Shown here: positions 1 through 4,399 of the stretch, piece after piece
Layout: each line of letters starts with the position of its first letter
Numbering within the stretch: position 1 is the stretch's first letter
From: Methanomethylovorans sp. PtaU1.Bin073
Lineage (GTDB): Archaea > Halobacteriota > Methanosarcinia > Methanosarcinales > Methanosarcinaceae
DNA length: 5,642 nt
Reading direction: 5' to 3'
Assembly: GCA_002067265.1 (NCBI GenBank)
Contig: MVQW01000092.1
Location: 1-5,642, forward strand
Program-made: the position numbers and the translations under genes
Notes under the pieces: model-generated
Database searches by the model: none
What the model was told of the DNA's origin: nothing
Seen by the model: only the letters and a program-made list of their open reading frames with translations

Positions 1-141
1 TCCAGCTCTGGGCACCTTATGCACATGACAGCATCCAGATGGACCAATGGCCTGGTATATATTGTATGCCATCCTGATCCTTTCGTCCTGATTCTTCCTG
101 GGGCATAAATCCAGGGTAGTCTGTAGGTTATTGTCTTTCAT
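1..141 (-). CDS. Hypothetical protein, N-terminal part, runs off left edge
   Basis: This is the first 47 codons of a minus-strand gene that is open to the window edge. The chosen ATG (139-141) has GGAG at 151-154, 9 nt upstream. A second in-frame ATG at 148-150 sits directly against that GGAG and is less likely. The peptide begins MKDNNLQTTLDLCPRKNQ, followed by a charged helix-like stretch (DERIRMAYNIYQAI) and a Cys/His-rich segment (GCCHVHKV, residues 34-41). With Cys13 this could be part of a metal site, but too little is visible to say. I do not recognise the family. A TATA box at 198-207 is well placed to give the gene its own promoter. It follows the two small genes at 296-878 on the same strand and is probably cargo of the same integrated element. 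Confidence 0.5.
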   Translation of the reverse strand, partial: MKDNNLQTTLDLCPRKNQDERIRMAYNIYQAIGPSGCCHVHKVPRAG

Positions 142-197
142 CAGAACCATCTCCGCAATATTGCAATGCAGGCTCTGCCAACCGAAAAGAAGAGAAA

Positions 198-207
198 GAT
201 ATATAAA
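198..207 (-). promoter_or_regulatory. Archaeal TATA box for the left-edge gene
   Basis: On the minus strand the sequence reads TTTATATATC, close to the archaeal TATA consensus. A start about 25 nt downstream would fall near position 177 and leave a leader of roughly 35 nt before the ATG at 141. The box lies in the 154-bp gap between the two minus-strand genes, where a promoter is expected. No transcript evidence is available. Confidence 0.5.
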
Positions 208-264
208 CTCCCAAGTCGTATATGGAGCTTGTAGGAGATTTAGTAGTTCTCTCTTTTTCGTGGC

Positions 265-282
265 TGGGTCCTGGCAGACCCA
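265..282. repeat. Short inverted repeat after the 296-652 gene
   Basis: A perfect 6-bp stem (TGGGTC / GACCCA) with a 6-nt loop lies 14 nt downstream of the stop codon of the minus-strand gene 296-652. Its position suggests an mRNA 3'-end hairpin. However, no T-run follows it on the minus strand (the tract there is A-rich), so it is not a classical terminator. Confidence 0.3.
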
Positions 283-295
283 CCTGCAATCTTTC

Positions 296-652
296 TTATT
301 CTTCCTCGTCCTCTTGATCAAACTTCAATGGACCGTGAAAAATTGCTGAGATCTCGGCAACTGGTACACTGACATCCCATACCCCACTCTTCCTATACTG
401 CACAAACCCTATTACATTACAAAGCATCTTCGATTCATCATCATGCTTATCCAGATATCCAGAATTCATTGCACACTGGAAGTGCTTTAGATCAGTGATG
501 CATGATCCGTCTTTTAGCAGTAAAGTAAAGCTTGCAGTGCCATTTGTATTCGATTGTGATACGAATGGGCATGAATCTCTCCCATAACCACCCAAGCATG
601 CTGCACACCAGGGAGCCAATGGAGTTTTATTCTCCTGAGTACAATTATTCAT
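296..652 (-). CDS. Hypothetical cysteine-rich small protein with acidic tail (118 aa)
   Basis: I do not recognise this protein. A TTG start further upstream (721) would give 141 residues. I choose the ATG at 650-652 because GGGGAGGG (658-665) is an excellent ribosome-binding site 6 nt before it. The ATG also overlaps the stop of the preceding gene (ATGAATAA, 8-nt overlap), typical of translational coupling. The 118-residue protein has seven cysteines (4, 16, 19, 28, 51, 60, 78). The cluster C16-x2-C19-x8-C28 could hold zinc or form a small knuckle. The middle (FTLLLKDGS, IGFVQYRKSGVWDVSVPV) looks beta-rich, and the C-terminus is very acidic (DQEDEEE). No signal peptide or membrane segment is seen. 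It forms a two-gene unit with 645-878. Its place beside an integrase suggests mobile-element cargo. Confidence 0.6.
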   Translation of the reverse strand: MNNCTQENKTPLAPWCAACLGGYGRDSCPFVSQSNTNGTASFTLLLKDGSCITDLKHFQCAMNSGYLDKHDDESKMLCNVIGFVQYRKSGVWDVSVPVAEISAIFHGPLKFDQEDEEE

Positions 653-878
653 GTAGACCCTCCCCAGTGGCTGAGTCTGCATGGCTGGCAGTTGCTTGAT
701 ATCCTGGTAAGATTGGGGCAACTGTCGGTTCTTTCATTGGTGTGATCACTAAGGATGCTCCTTGCCTTTGCACAATGGCATAGGTGACATCTTTGAATCC
801 ATCCCTCATCCTGAATGGGACACATACGGACATGTCACGAACGCCATTTCTTATTTTCATTATTTCAGTTTCAGTCAT
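645..878 (-). CDS. Hypothetical small protein (77 aa), first gene of a coupled pair
   Basis: This is a small soluble protein of unknown function. The ATG at 876-878 is preferred over the upstream ATG at 899 because GGAG (885-888) lies 6 nt before it, while the upstream one has no ribosome-binding site. The N-terminal half is basic and beta-like (residues 17-47, SVCVPFRM...FKDVTYAIVQRQGASLVITPM). The C-terminal third is a low-complexity Pro/Ala/Thr/Ser tail ending TGEGLHE. There is no catalytic motif, signal peptide or membrane segment. The stop overlaps the start of the 118-aa gene by 8 nt, so the two are probably translated together and may act together. A weak TATA-like TATACTTTT (about 937-945, minus strand) could start transcription about 35 nt upstream; the stronger box at 1069-1076 is an alternative. 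Confidence 0.6.
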   Translation of the reverse strand: MTETEIMKIRNGVRDMSVCVPFRMRDGFKDVTYAIVQRQGASLVITPMKEPTVAPILPGYQATASHADSATGEGLHE

Positions 879-977
879 ATTCTGCTCCAGTGCAAGCATG
901 GTCTATAGCGAAAGCTAGGCAAAATGAATCCGTGGAAAAGTATACTGGAATTATTTTGTTAGCTTGATCGCTACACC

Positions 978-1031
978 TTAAGCAGTAAAACGACTCTCCG
1001 GTTTACTTTTTGCTTTTAGGGTTTTGATCAT
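978..1031 (-). CDS. Possible 17-residue basic peptide gene
   Basis: This tiny frame encodes MIKTLKAKSKPESRFTA and stops at TAA. Two features make it more than chance. AGGAAGTG lies 6-13 nt before the ATG as a plausible ribosome-binding site. A good TATA box (1069-1076, minus strand) would place the transcript start near 1046, just before that site. The peptide is strongly basic (five Lys, one Arg). It could be a leader peptide upstream of 645-878 or simply leader sequence. Short length makes any statistical test weak, so this is a candidate only. Confidence 0.25.
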   Translation of the reverse strand: MIKTLKAKSKPESRFTA

Positions 1032-1068
1032 GCTTTTCACTTCCTAAATCCATCATAACCGTGTGAAG

Positions 1069-1076
1069 CATATAAA
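1069..1076 (-). promoter_or_regulatory. Archaeal TATA box on the minus strand
   Basis: Read on the minus strand this is AACC followed by TTTATATG, a near-consensus TATA element. The expected start lies near 1046, upstream of the possible peptide gene at 978-1031 and of the coupled pair at 296-878. It is the strongest promoter-like element for those genes. Confidence 0.45.
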
Positions 1077-1109
1077 GGTTTTGTGTTGCTATATGGAGAA
1101 AGGTTCATC

Positions 1110-1158
1110 TGTCCCAATTGTAGGTTTTTTGTCCCATTTATATATATCTCCTGGGACA
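1110..1158. promoter_or_regulatory. TATA box flanked by three TGTCCCA operator-like copies
   Basis: TGTCCCA occurs at 1110-1116 and 1130-1136, exactly 20 bp apart. Its reverse complement TGGGACA is at 1152-1158, 22 bp further on. Between the second and third copies lies TTTATATATATC (1137-1148), a strong TATA element that reads acceptably in both directions. Inverted sites on both sides of a TATA box, about two helical turns apart, are what a dimeric repressor that blocks TBP would use. Which gene is controlled is unclear: minus-strand transcription would lead to 978-1031 and 645-878, while plus-strand transcription would run antisense to 1270-1488. Confidence 0.45.
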
Positions 1159-1224
1159 CTTGGTAGAAAATACACAATGTTCACAATAGTGATTTGCTAT
1201 GTTAAGTCTCAAAATGTGTGGTAT

Positions 1225-1231
1225 AAAAAAA
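1225..1231 (-). terminator. T-run terminator of the integrase operon
   Basis: On the minus strand a run of seven T within a pyrimidine-rich tract (CCACTCTTATTTTTTT) begins about 30 nt after the TAG that closes 1270-1488. Archaeal termination relies mainly on such U-rich tracts without a hairpin. It supports the TAG at 1270-1272 being a genuine end of the gene. Confidence 0.45.
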
Positions 1232-1269
1232 TAAGAGTGGTTGAATAATAATGCATCGCACTTTTGGCC

Positions 1270-1488
1270 CTAGCGTTCCAATTGTACCTTACTGGGATCA
1301 ACCGCAGCGATAATCTTATCATCGTGGATATCCAGCACCTTCACATATCCAGGCAAGACCTGCAGTGCATAGCGATACCTTGAATCCCCTGGTAACTTGG
1401 CAAGGTAGACTCCCTAGAGAGTAGTTCCATCCATGAAGTGCAGGTCAAAGAGGCATGGCAAGACCTGGTATTGAGCAAGCTTGTGCAT
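1270..1488 (-). CDS. Small protein gene with in-frame UAG, coupled to the integrase (possible pyrrolysine protein or broken gene)
   Basis: No long open frame is found here because a TAG splits it, but one frame carries a convincing small protein on both sides. It starts at ATG 1486-1488, 2 nt after the integrase stop, with GGGGGT about 8 nt before it inside the integrase end. The first part is MHKLAQYQVLPCLFDLHF followed by MDGTTL. TAG (1414-1416) is codon 25. A further 47 codons follow, including GVYLAKLPGDSRYRY, YVKVLDIHDDKIIAAVDP and SKVQLER, then TAG at 1270-1272. The second part looks like a real beta-rich domain. Read through, the product is 72 residues. Methanosarcinaceae insert pyrrolysine at UAG, so this may be a Pyl protein; a nonsense mutation (CAG or TGG to TAG) is the alternative. 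If the second UAG were also read, the frame stays open 43 more codons to TAA 1138-1140, but a T-run ends the unit before that. Function unknown; probably linked to the element's integrase. Confidence 0.45.
1414..1416 (-). other. In-frame UAG, candidate pyrrolysine codon
   Basis: This TAG lies between Leu24 and Gly26 of the frame 1270-1488. The integrase, PHP, cyclase and archaellin genes, and both small coupled genes, end in TGA or TAA. That fits the low use of TAG as a stop in Pyl-decoding archaea. It sits at the centre of the 14-nt near-palindrome ACTCCCTAGAGAGT (plus strand, 1409-1422). Confidence 0.35.
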
Positions 1489-1490
1489 GA

Positions 1491-2789
1491 TCAGCTACCC
1501 CCAATTCCATCCTTTTCCAGCATTTCAAAGAACTTTGGATTCTTCACTATTTTCTCCAGTGTCTTTGCAAGCCTATTCGTACTTTCGAGATATTCATCCG
1601 TTTGTTTACTAAAATCTTCTTGCATTGCTGCGATCTGTGCCTTCATCAGTTCATTATCTGCGAGCAGTGTAGTTGTGTCTATTTTTTCAGCCTCCATTTT
1701 TGATCTGGCTTCTACACTGATCGGCATCATACAATATCCGCAATACTCCACACCTCCGGTGAGTGTCCTATGGCATCTTGGACACTCAATTGATCGCGAT
1801 ATCGGTTCAATTGTCTGTGGTAGCATGCCATGCAATTTTCTAATATCATTATCTAAGGACTCTCCCTTAAGATGATCGTACACTGCTGGCATATTGCTAT
1901 TCTTTGCCCACCCCAGGTATGTCCTGAGTTGTGCATCAGTGAAGTATCTAGACTTCTCAGTAGCTTGGGCATGCCTAAAAGCATGGGGGTTAAGTCTCTT
2001 GTCTTTGATTCCGGCCCTCTTTGCTGCAGATTTAAGTATGAGCTCCAGGGAACTGACTGCGATCTGTCTCTTTCCATCTCCCAGGGTGCAGAATATTGGT
2101 GCCTGGGGATCTGCTCTGCATGGATGTACTATGAGCCACTGGTGCAGGTATTGTGCAGAATCTATTACAAGAATACGTCTGGTGCCAGTCTTTCCATTGA
2201 GTCTGATCCTATATCCGTCAGGCTCTGGAGTAGCATCGCATATAGCCAGTCTGATTATTTCACCCCTTCTTGCCCCCGATTCGTATATTAGGGAGATAAG
2301 TGCTCTATCCCTGGGATTCATGCAGGCATTGAGCATTTTCATGACATCATCGGGGGTCACTAATTGTTCAATTTTGATTTTTGTTTCTGTTTTGACAAGC
2401 TCAATACACTTGCTCAGTTCTGGTTTCTCGATATGATTTAGGAATGTTTTGAGTACTCCGCACCTAGCATTTCTGGTACTGGGTGGTAGTTCTGAGACGG
2501 CAGCCAACACTATCTGCTCCAGTTTTGTGGGTGTCATTCTTCTGTATGCTGGCTTGATCCTGGTATCCCAGAAAATCAACGAAGACAGTACATTTGAAAC
2601 GGTGTATTTGCTACCTGTTCGGTCCTCTACTACTGGATTGGATGCCCTCTGTTTATAAATATCAATGAAGTTTTTGTAGTCTTTTTTTCTGGATTTCTGA
2701 CAGGTACTGAACAACTGCAGCTCCAGCTTTCTATTTCGTTCATCGACACTGTCTTCTAGTGTGGCATACTTCCTTTGTCTACCTCTCAT
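1491..2789 (-). CDS. Tyrosine recombinase (site-specific integrase) with C-terminal zinc ribbon and coiled coil
   Basis: This enzyme cuts and rejoins DNA at attachment sites and would integrate or excise the mobile element. Numbered from the ATG at 2787-2789 (432 aa), residues about 60-120 are the SAM-like core-binding domain. Residues about 145-315 are the catalytic domain. The full active-site set is visible: Arg174 (GARRGE), Lys200 (GKTGTRR), His269 and Arg272 (HAFRH), Trp294 (LGW), and nucleophile Tyr304 (AVYDHL). It therefore looks intact. After it come four cysteines, CPRC (336, 339) and CGYC (350, 353), forming a zinc ribbon. A helical, heptad-like tail (about 360-420) may serve oligomerisation or accessory DNA binding. 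GTG codons at 2795 and 2798 are alternative starts. I prefer the ATG, with GGTGA close before it. It is transcribed away from the PHP gene and runs directly into the UAG-containing small gene. Similar zinc-ribbon integrases occur in archaeal proviruses and plasmids. Confidence 0.93.
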   Translation of the reverse strand: MRGRQRKYATLEDSVDERNRKLELQLFSTCQKSRKKDYKNFIDIYKQRASNPVVEDRTGSKYTVSNVLSSLIFWDTRIKPAYRRMTPTKLEQIVLAAVSELPPSTRNARCGVLKTFLNHIEKPELSKCIELVKTETKIKIEQLVTPDDVMKMLNACMNPRDRALISLIYESGARRGEIIRLAICDATPEPDGYRIRLNGKTGTRRILVIDSAQYLHQWLIVHPCRADPQAPIFCTLGDGKRQIAVSSLELILKSAAKRAGIKDKRLNPHAFRHAQATEKSRYFTDAQLRTYLGWAKNSNMPAVYDHLKGESLDNDIRKLHGMLPQTIEPISRSIECPRCHRTLTGGVEYCGYCMMPISVEARSKMEAEKIDTTTLLADNELMKAQIAAMQEDFSKQTDEYLESTNRLAKTLEKIVKNPKFFEMLEKDGIGGS

Positions 2790-2806
2790 ATTCACCACGT
2801 TTTTCG

Positions 2807-2829
2807 ATAAGTATAAAAATAATACTTAT
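2807..2829. promoter_or_regulatory. 23-bp inverted repeat in the integrase promoter region
   Basis: ATAAGTAT and ATACTTAT form perfect 8-bp arms around a 7-nt A/T spacer. The centre-to-centre distance is 15 bp. The repeat is 18 bp upstream of the integrase start and overlaps its probable transcription start, as estimated from a TATA box at 2847-2854. This position suits a repressor site, possibly the integrase's own or an arm-type site. Low complexity means a chance AT palindrome cannot be excluded. Confidence 0.4.
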
Positions 2830-2856
2830 ATTAATGGTATATTAATGATATAAATG
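2829..2856. promoter_or_regulatory. Divergent TATA region with TATTAATG direct repeats
   Basis: TATTAATG occurs at 2829-2836 and 2840-2847, 11 bp apart, so both lie on the same DNA face. They abut GATATAAATG (2847-2856). On the plus strand this is a TATA-like element about 50 bp before the PHP gene. On the minus strand it reads TTTATATC, about 60 bp before the integrase ATG. The short, AT-rich gap between integrase and PHP gene therefore holds both promoters. Confidence 0.4.
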
Positions 2857-2901
2857 TTTATTTCAAATGCCATCCTATATATGTAAGATAATGGTGACAT
2901 C

Positions 2902-3552
2902 ATGATAGACTTGCATACACATTCCATATTTAGCGACGGTGAACTGATACCAAGCGAACTGGTAAGAAGAGCCGTAATTCATGGATACAGAGCCATTGCA
3001 ATAACTGACCATGCAGACTTTACCAACGTAGAGCATGTACTTAGCTGCCTGAAAAAGGCGAAGTATCTTGAAGAGGTAATGGATATCAAAGTGCTTGCAG
3101 GAGTAGAGATCACGCATGTTCCTCCTGCCAAAATTGGAAAAATGGCACGCCTTTCAAAAGATCTGGGTGCAGAAATAGTAGTAGTGCATGGAGAAACGAT
3201 AGTAGAACCTGTTGCTCCGGGAACTAACAACGCTTCTGTAGAACTTGCTGATGTGGATATTCTTGCACATCCTGGTTTTATAACTATTGAAGAGGCAGAA
3301 AAAGCAGCAGAGAACAATGTTCACCTTGAAATTACCGCCAGAAATGGACATAATCGTACCAATGGTCATGTAGCCAAAATAGCTTTTGAAGCTGGAGCAA
3401 AGTGTGTGGTGGATACCGATACACATAGTCCTGAAAATCTTATTACCCGGGAAACTGCTCTAAAAATTGCCAGGGGTGCGGGGCTTACTCTGGAACAAGC
3501 AGAAAGAGTTCTTAACAATTCCCAGAAGATTGTAGATGAGAAGTACCAATGA
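2902..3552 (+). CDS. PHP-domain metallophosphoesterase (histidinol-phosphatase-like family)
   Basis: PHP enzymes hydrolyse phosphate esters using a cluster of three metal ions. The motifs are all present in 216 residues: DLHTHS (His5, His7), SDG (Asp12), TDHAD (Asp36, His37), GVEITH (Glu69, His72), VVHGE (His96), AHPG (His123) and DTDTHSP (Asp171, Asp173, His175). It is a complete, short, single-domain cytosolic protein without the extra domains of DNA-polymerase PHP proteins. The family is often annotated as histidinol-phosphate phosphatase, but the substrate cannot be read from the sequence; small phosphate esters or nucleotides are alternatives. The start has GGTGA (2893-2897) 4 nt before the ATG, complementary to the 16S 3' end. 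The stop overlaps the next gene as ATGA, so the two are one operon. This marks the return to ordinary chromosomal genes beside the integrase. Confidence 0.9.
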   Translation: MIDLHTHSIFSDGELIPSELVRRAVIHGYRAIAITDHADFTNVEHVLSCLKKAKYLEEVMDIKVLAGVEITHVPPAKIGKMARLSKDLGAEIVVVHGETIVEPVAPGTNNASVELADVDILAHPGFITIEEAEKAAENNVHLEITARNGHNRTNGHVAKIAFEAGAKCVVDTDTHSPENLITRETALKIARGAGLTLEQAERVLNNSQKIVDEKYQ

Positions 3553-4187
3553 TACTCAAGGGTAAAAGAGTTATAGACATAACTTCACCCATAAAGCAAG
3601 GTATGCCAGTATATCCGGGAGACCCACAACCATCAGTAAGAAAAGTCTGTTCGATCGAAACAGATGGTTTCGGTCTTTCATTAATAAGTATGGGGAGCCA
3701 CACTGGCACACATGTGGATGCACCTTCACATGTATTAGAGAATGGTACCACTGTAGATATGCTGCTTCCTGAAAGTTTTATTGGGCGTGCAATTTTGCTA
3801 GACTTAAGTTGCATCAACAGCCCGCTCCATGCTGAACACCTGGAAATGGTATGGAACAAAAAAAAATCCGGCCAAGTAACAGAAGTATTGCTATTAAAAA
3901 CAGGTGCTATCAATTCACTTGAAGGAACAGAAAACTTTTGTCTGGAAGAAGATATAGCCTTTTGGATGCAGGATAAAGGCCTTAAAGTATTAGGAGTGGA
4001 CGCTTTCTCTATAGAAAATAAAAAAGATCTACCACTGCACAGATCACTGCTTTCTCAAGGGGTCAATATTATTGAATGCCTTGATCTTGAACAAGTCAGG
4101 GAAGGATATTACATTTTTATTTGTCTTCCACTGAAAATCACAGGTTGTGACGGTGCACCAGCGCGTGCTATACTTATTGAAGAATGA
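3549..4187 (+). CDS. Cyclase family metal-dependent hydrolase (kynurenine formamidase-like)
   Basis: The 212-residue protein belongs to the cyclase/arylformamidase superfamily (Pfam Cyclase), metal-dependent amide or ester hydrolases. Signatures are YPGDP (22-26), the metal-binding HTGTHVDAPSH (51-61, with His51, His55, Asp57 and His61), LLKTGA (115-120), a late acid in IIECLDL (Glu176), and a C-terminal GCDGAPARA (199-207) matching the family's DGxPxR end. Length is normal for the family. Methanogens are not known to degrade tryptophan by the kynurenine route, so the real substrate is unknown; a cyclic amide or formamide is likely. It starts with an ATG overlapping the PHP stop by 4 nt and has no clear ribosome-binding site of its own, so translation is probably coupled. 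A run of nine A (3858-3866) encodes NKKK and could slip, but the frame is intact. Confidence 0.9.
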   Translation: MILKGKRVIDITSPIKQGMPVYPGDPQPSVRKVCSIETDGFGLSLISMGSHTGTHVDAPSHVLENGTTVDMLLPESFIGRAILLDLSCINSPLHAEHLEMVWNKKKSGQVTEVLLLKTGAINSLEGTENFCLEEDIAFWMQDKGLKVLGVDAFSIENKKDLPLHRSLLSQGVNIIECLDLEQVREGYYIFICLPLKITGCDGAPARAILIEE

Positions 4188-4212
4188 AAGCGTACAAATT
4201 AGTTTTAGATCA

Positions 4213-4238
4213 ATTTATATTAATCGATTAATTTAAAT
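4213..4238. repeat. 26-bp near-perfect palindrome after the cyclase gene
   Basis: The sequence reads as a palindrome with only one mismatched pair (4218/4233) and a perfect 14-bp core ATTAATCGATTAAT (4219-4232). It begins 26 bp after the cyclase stop and lies about 160 bp upstream of the archaellin. It could be a regulator-binding site for the archaellin promoter region or part of the operon's 3' end. The lack of a loop and the AT content argue for a protein-binding site rather than an RNA hairpin. Confidence 0.4.
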
Positions 4239-4258
4239 ATGTACATGTTCTATTATAC

Positions 4259-4323
4259 GCTAATAGCAGATAATACAGGCATTTATAATAGGATTAATAT
4301 ACTATAAGTGCTAATAAAAGATA
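4259..4323. promoter_or_regulatory. Archaellin upstream region: direct repeat around a TATA box
   Basis: GCTAATAnnAGATA occurs at 4259-4272 and 4310-4323 (12 of 14 bases identical, 51 bp apart). Each copy is preceded by ATTATA or ACTATA. Between them lies ATTTATAATAGG (4281-4292), a good archaeal TATA element; the predicted start is near 4310, giving a leader of about 65-90 nt. Repeats on both sides of the TATA box suggest binding by a regulator. The whole 212-bp gap 4188-4399 contains no gene that I can support. Confidence 0.4.
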
Positions 4324-4375
4324 CGTCAATTCTTTACCAACTTTTAGAATTTAGAACTTAATTGAGGGAAATCGC

Positions 4376-4399
4376 ACGAAAGCAAATAGGAAGCATTCA
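4376..4399 (+). other. Possible upstream leader codons of the archaellin behind ACG
   Basis: These 24 nt are in frame with the archaellin and read ACG AAA GCA AAT AGG AAG CAT TCA. GAGGGA (4364-4369) lies 6 nt before the ACG, better spaced than any site before the annotated ATG, where only AGGAAG is present. Read with an initiator Met this gives MKANRKHS before MHKDES, a leader of normal length and basic charge. From memory, Methanosarcina archaellins begin MKAN. A stop (TAG 4352-4354) closes the frame upstream and there is no ATG, GTG or TTG between. Confidence 0.4.

Noticed and set aside
131..349. Plus-strand open frame of 72 codons
   Set aside because: It overlaps two minus-strand starts/ends, has no ribosome-binding site, and its composition is low-complexity Phe/Ser/Leu typical of a shadow frame.
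645..721. Possible frameshift joining the two small left genes into one protein
   Set aside because: The strong ribosome-binding site before the ATG at 652 and the ATGAATAA overlap point to two coupled genes rather than one broken gene.
1063..1248. Plus-strand open frame of 61 codons starting at GTG
   Set aside because: No ribosome-binding site precedes the GTG, the frame crosses the TATA box and operator-like repeats, and the peptide resembles no protein. Kept only as a non-coding regulatory stretch.
1438..2658. Several plus-strand open frames (including 139, 145 and 180 codons)
   Set aside because: They lie opposite the integrase, whose catalytic residues are all intact on the minus strand, so they are shadows.
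3858..3866. Run of nine A in the cyclase gene, possible slippage or frameshift site
   Set aside because: The frame is intact across it and family motifs continue on both sides, so no frameshift is needed.
2875..3913. Minus-strand frames opposite the PHP and cyclase genes
   Set aside because: Both plus-strand genes carry complete family motifs; the opposite frames are Ser/Ile/Val-rich shadows.
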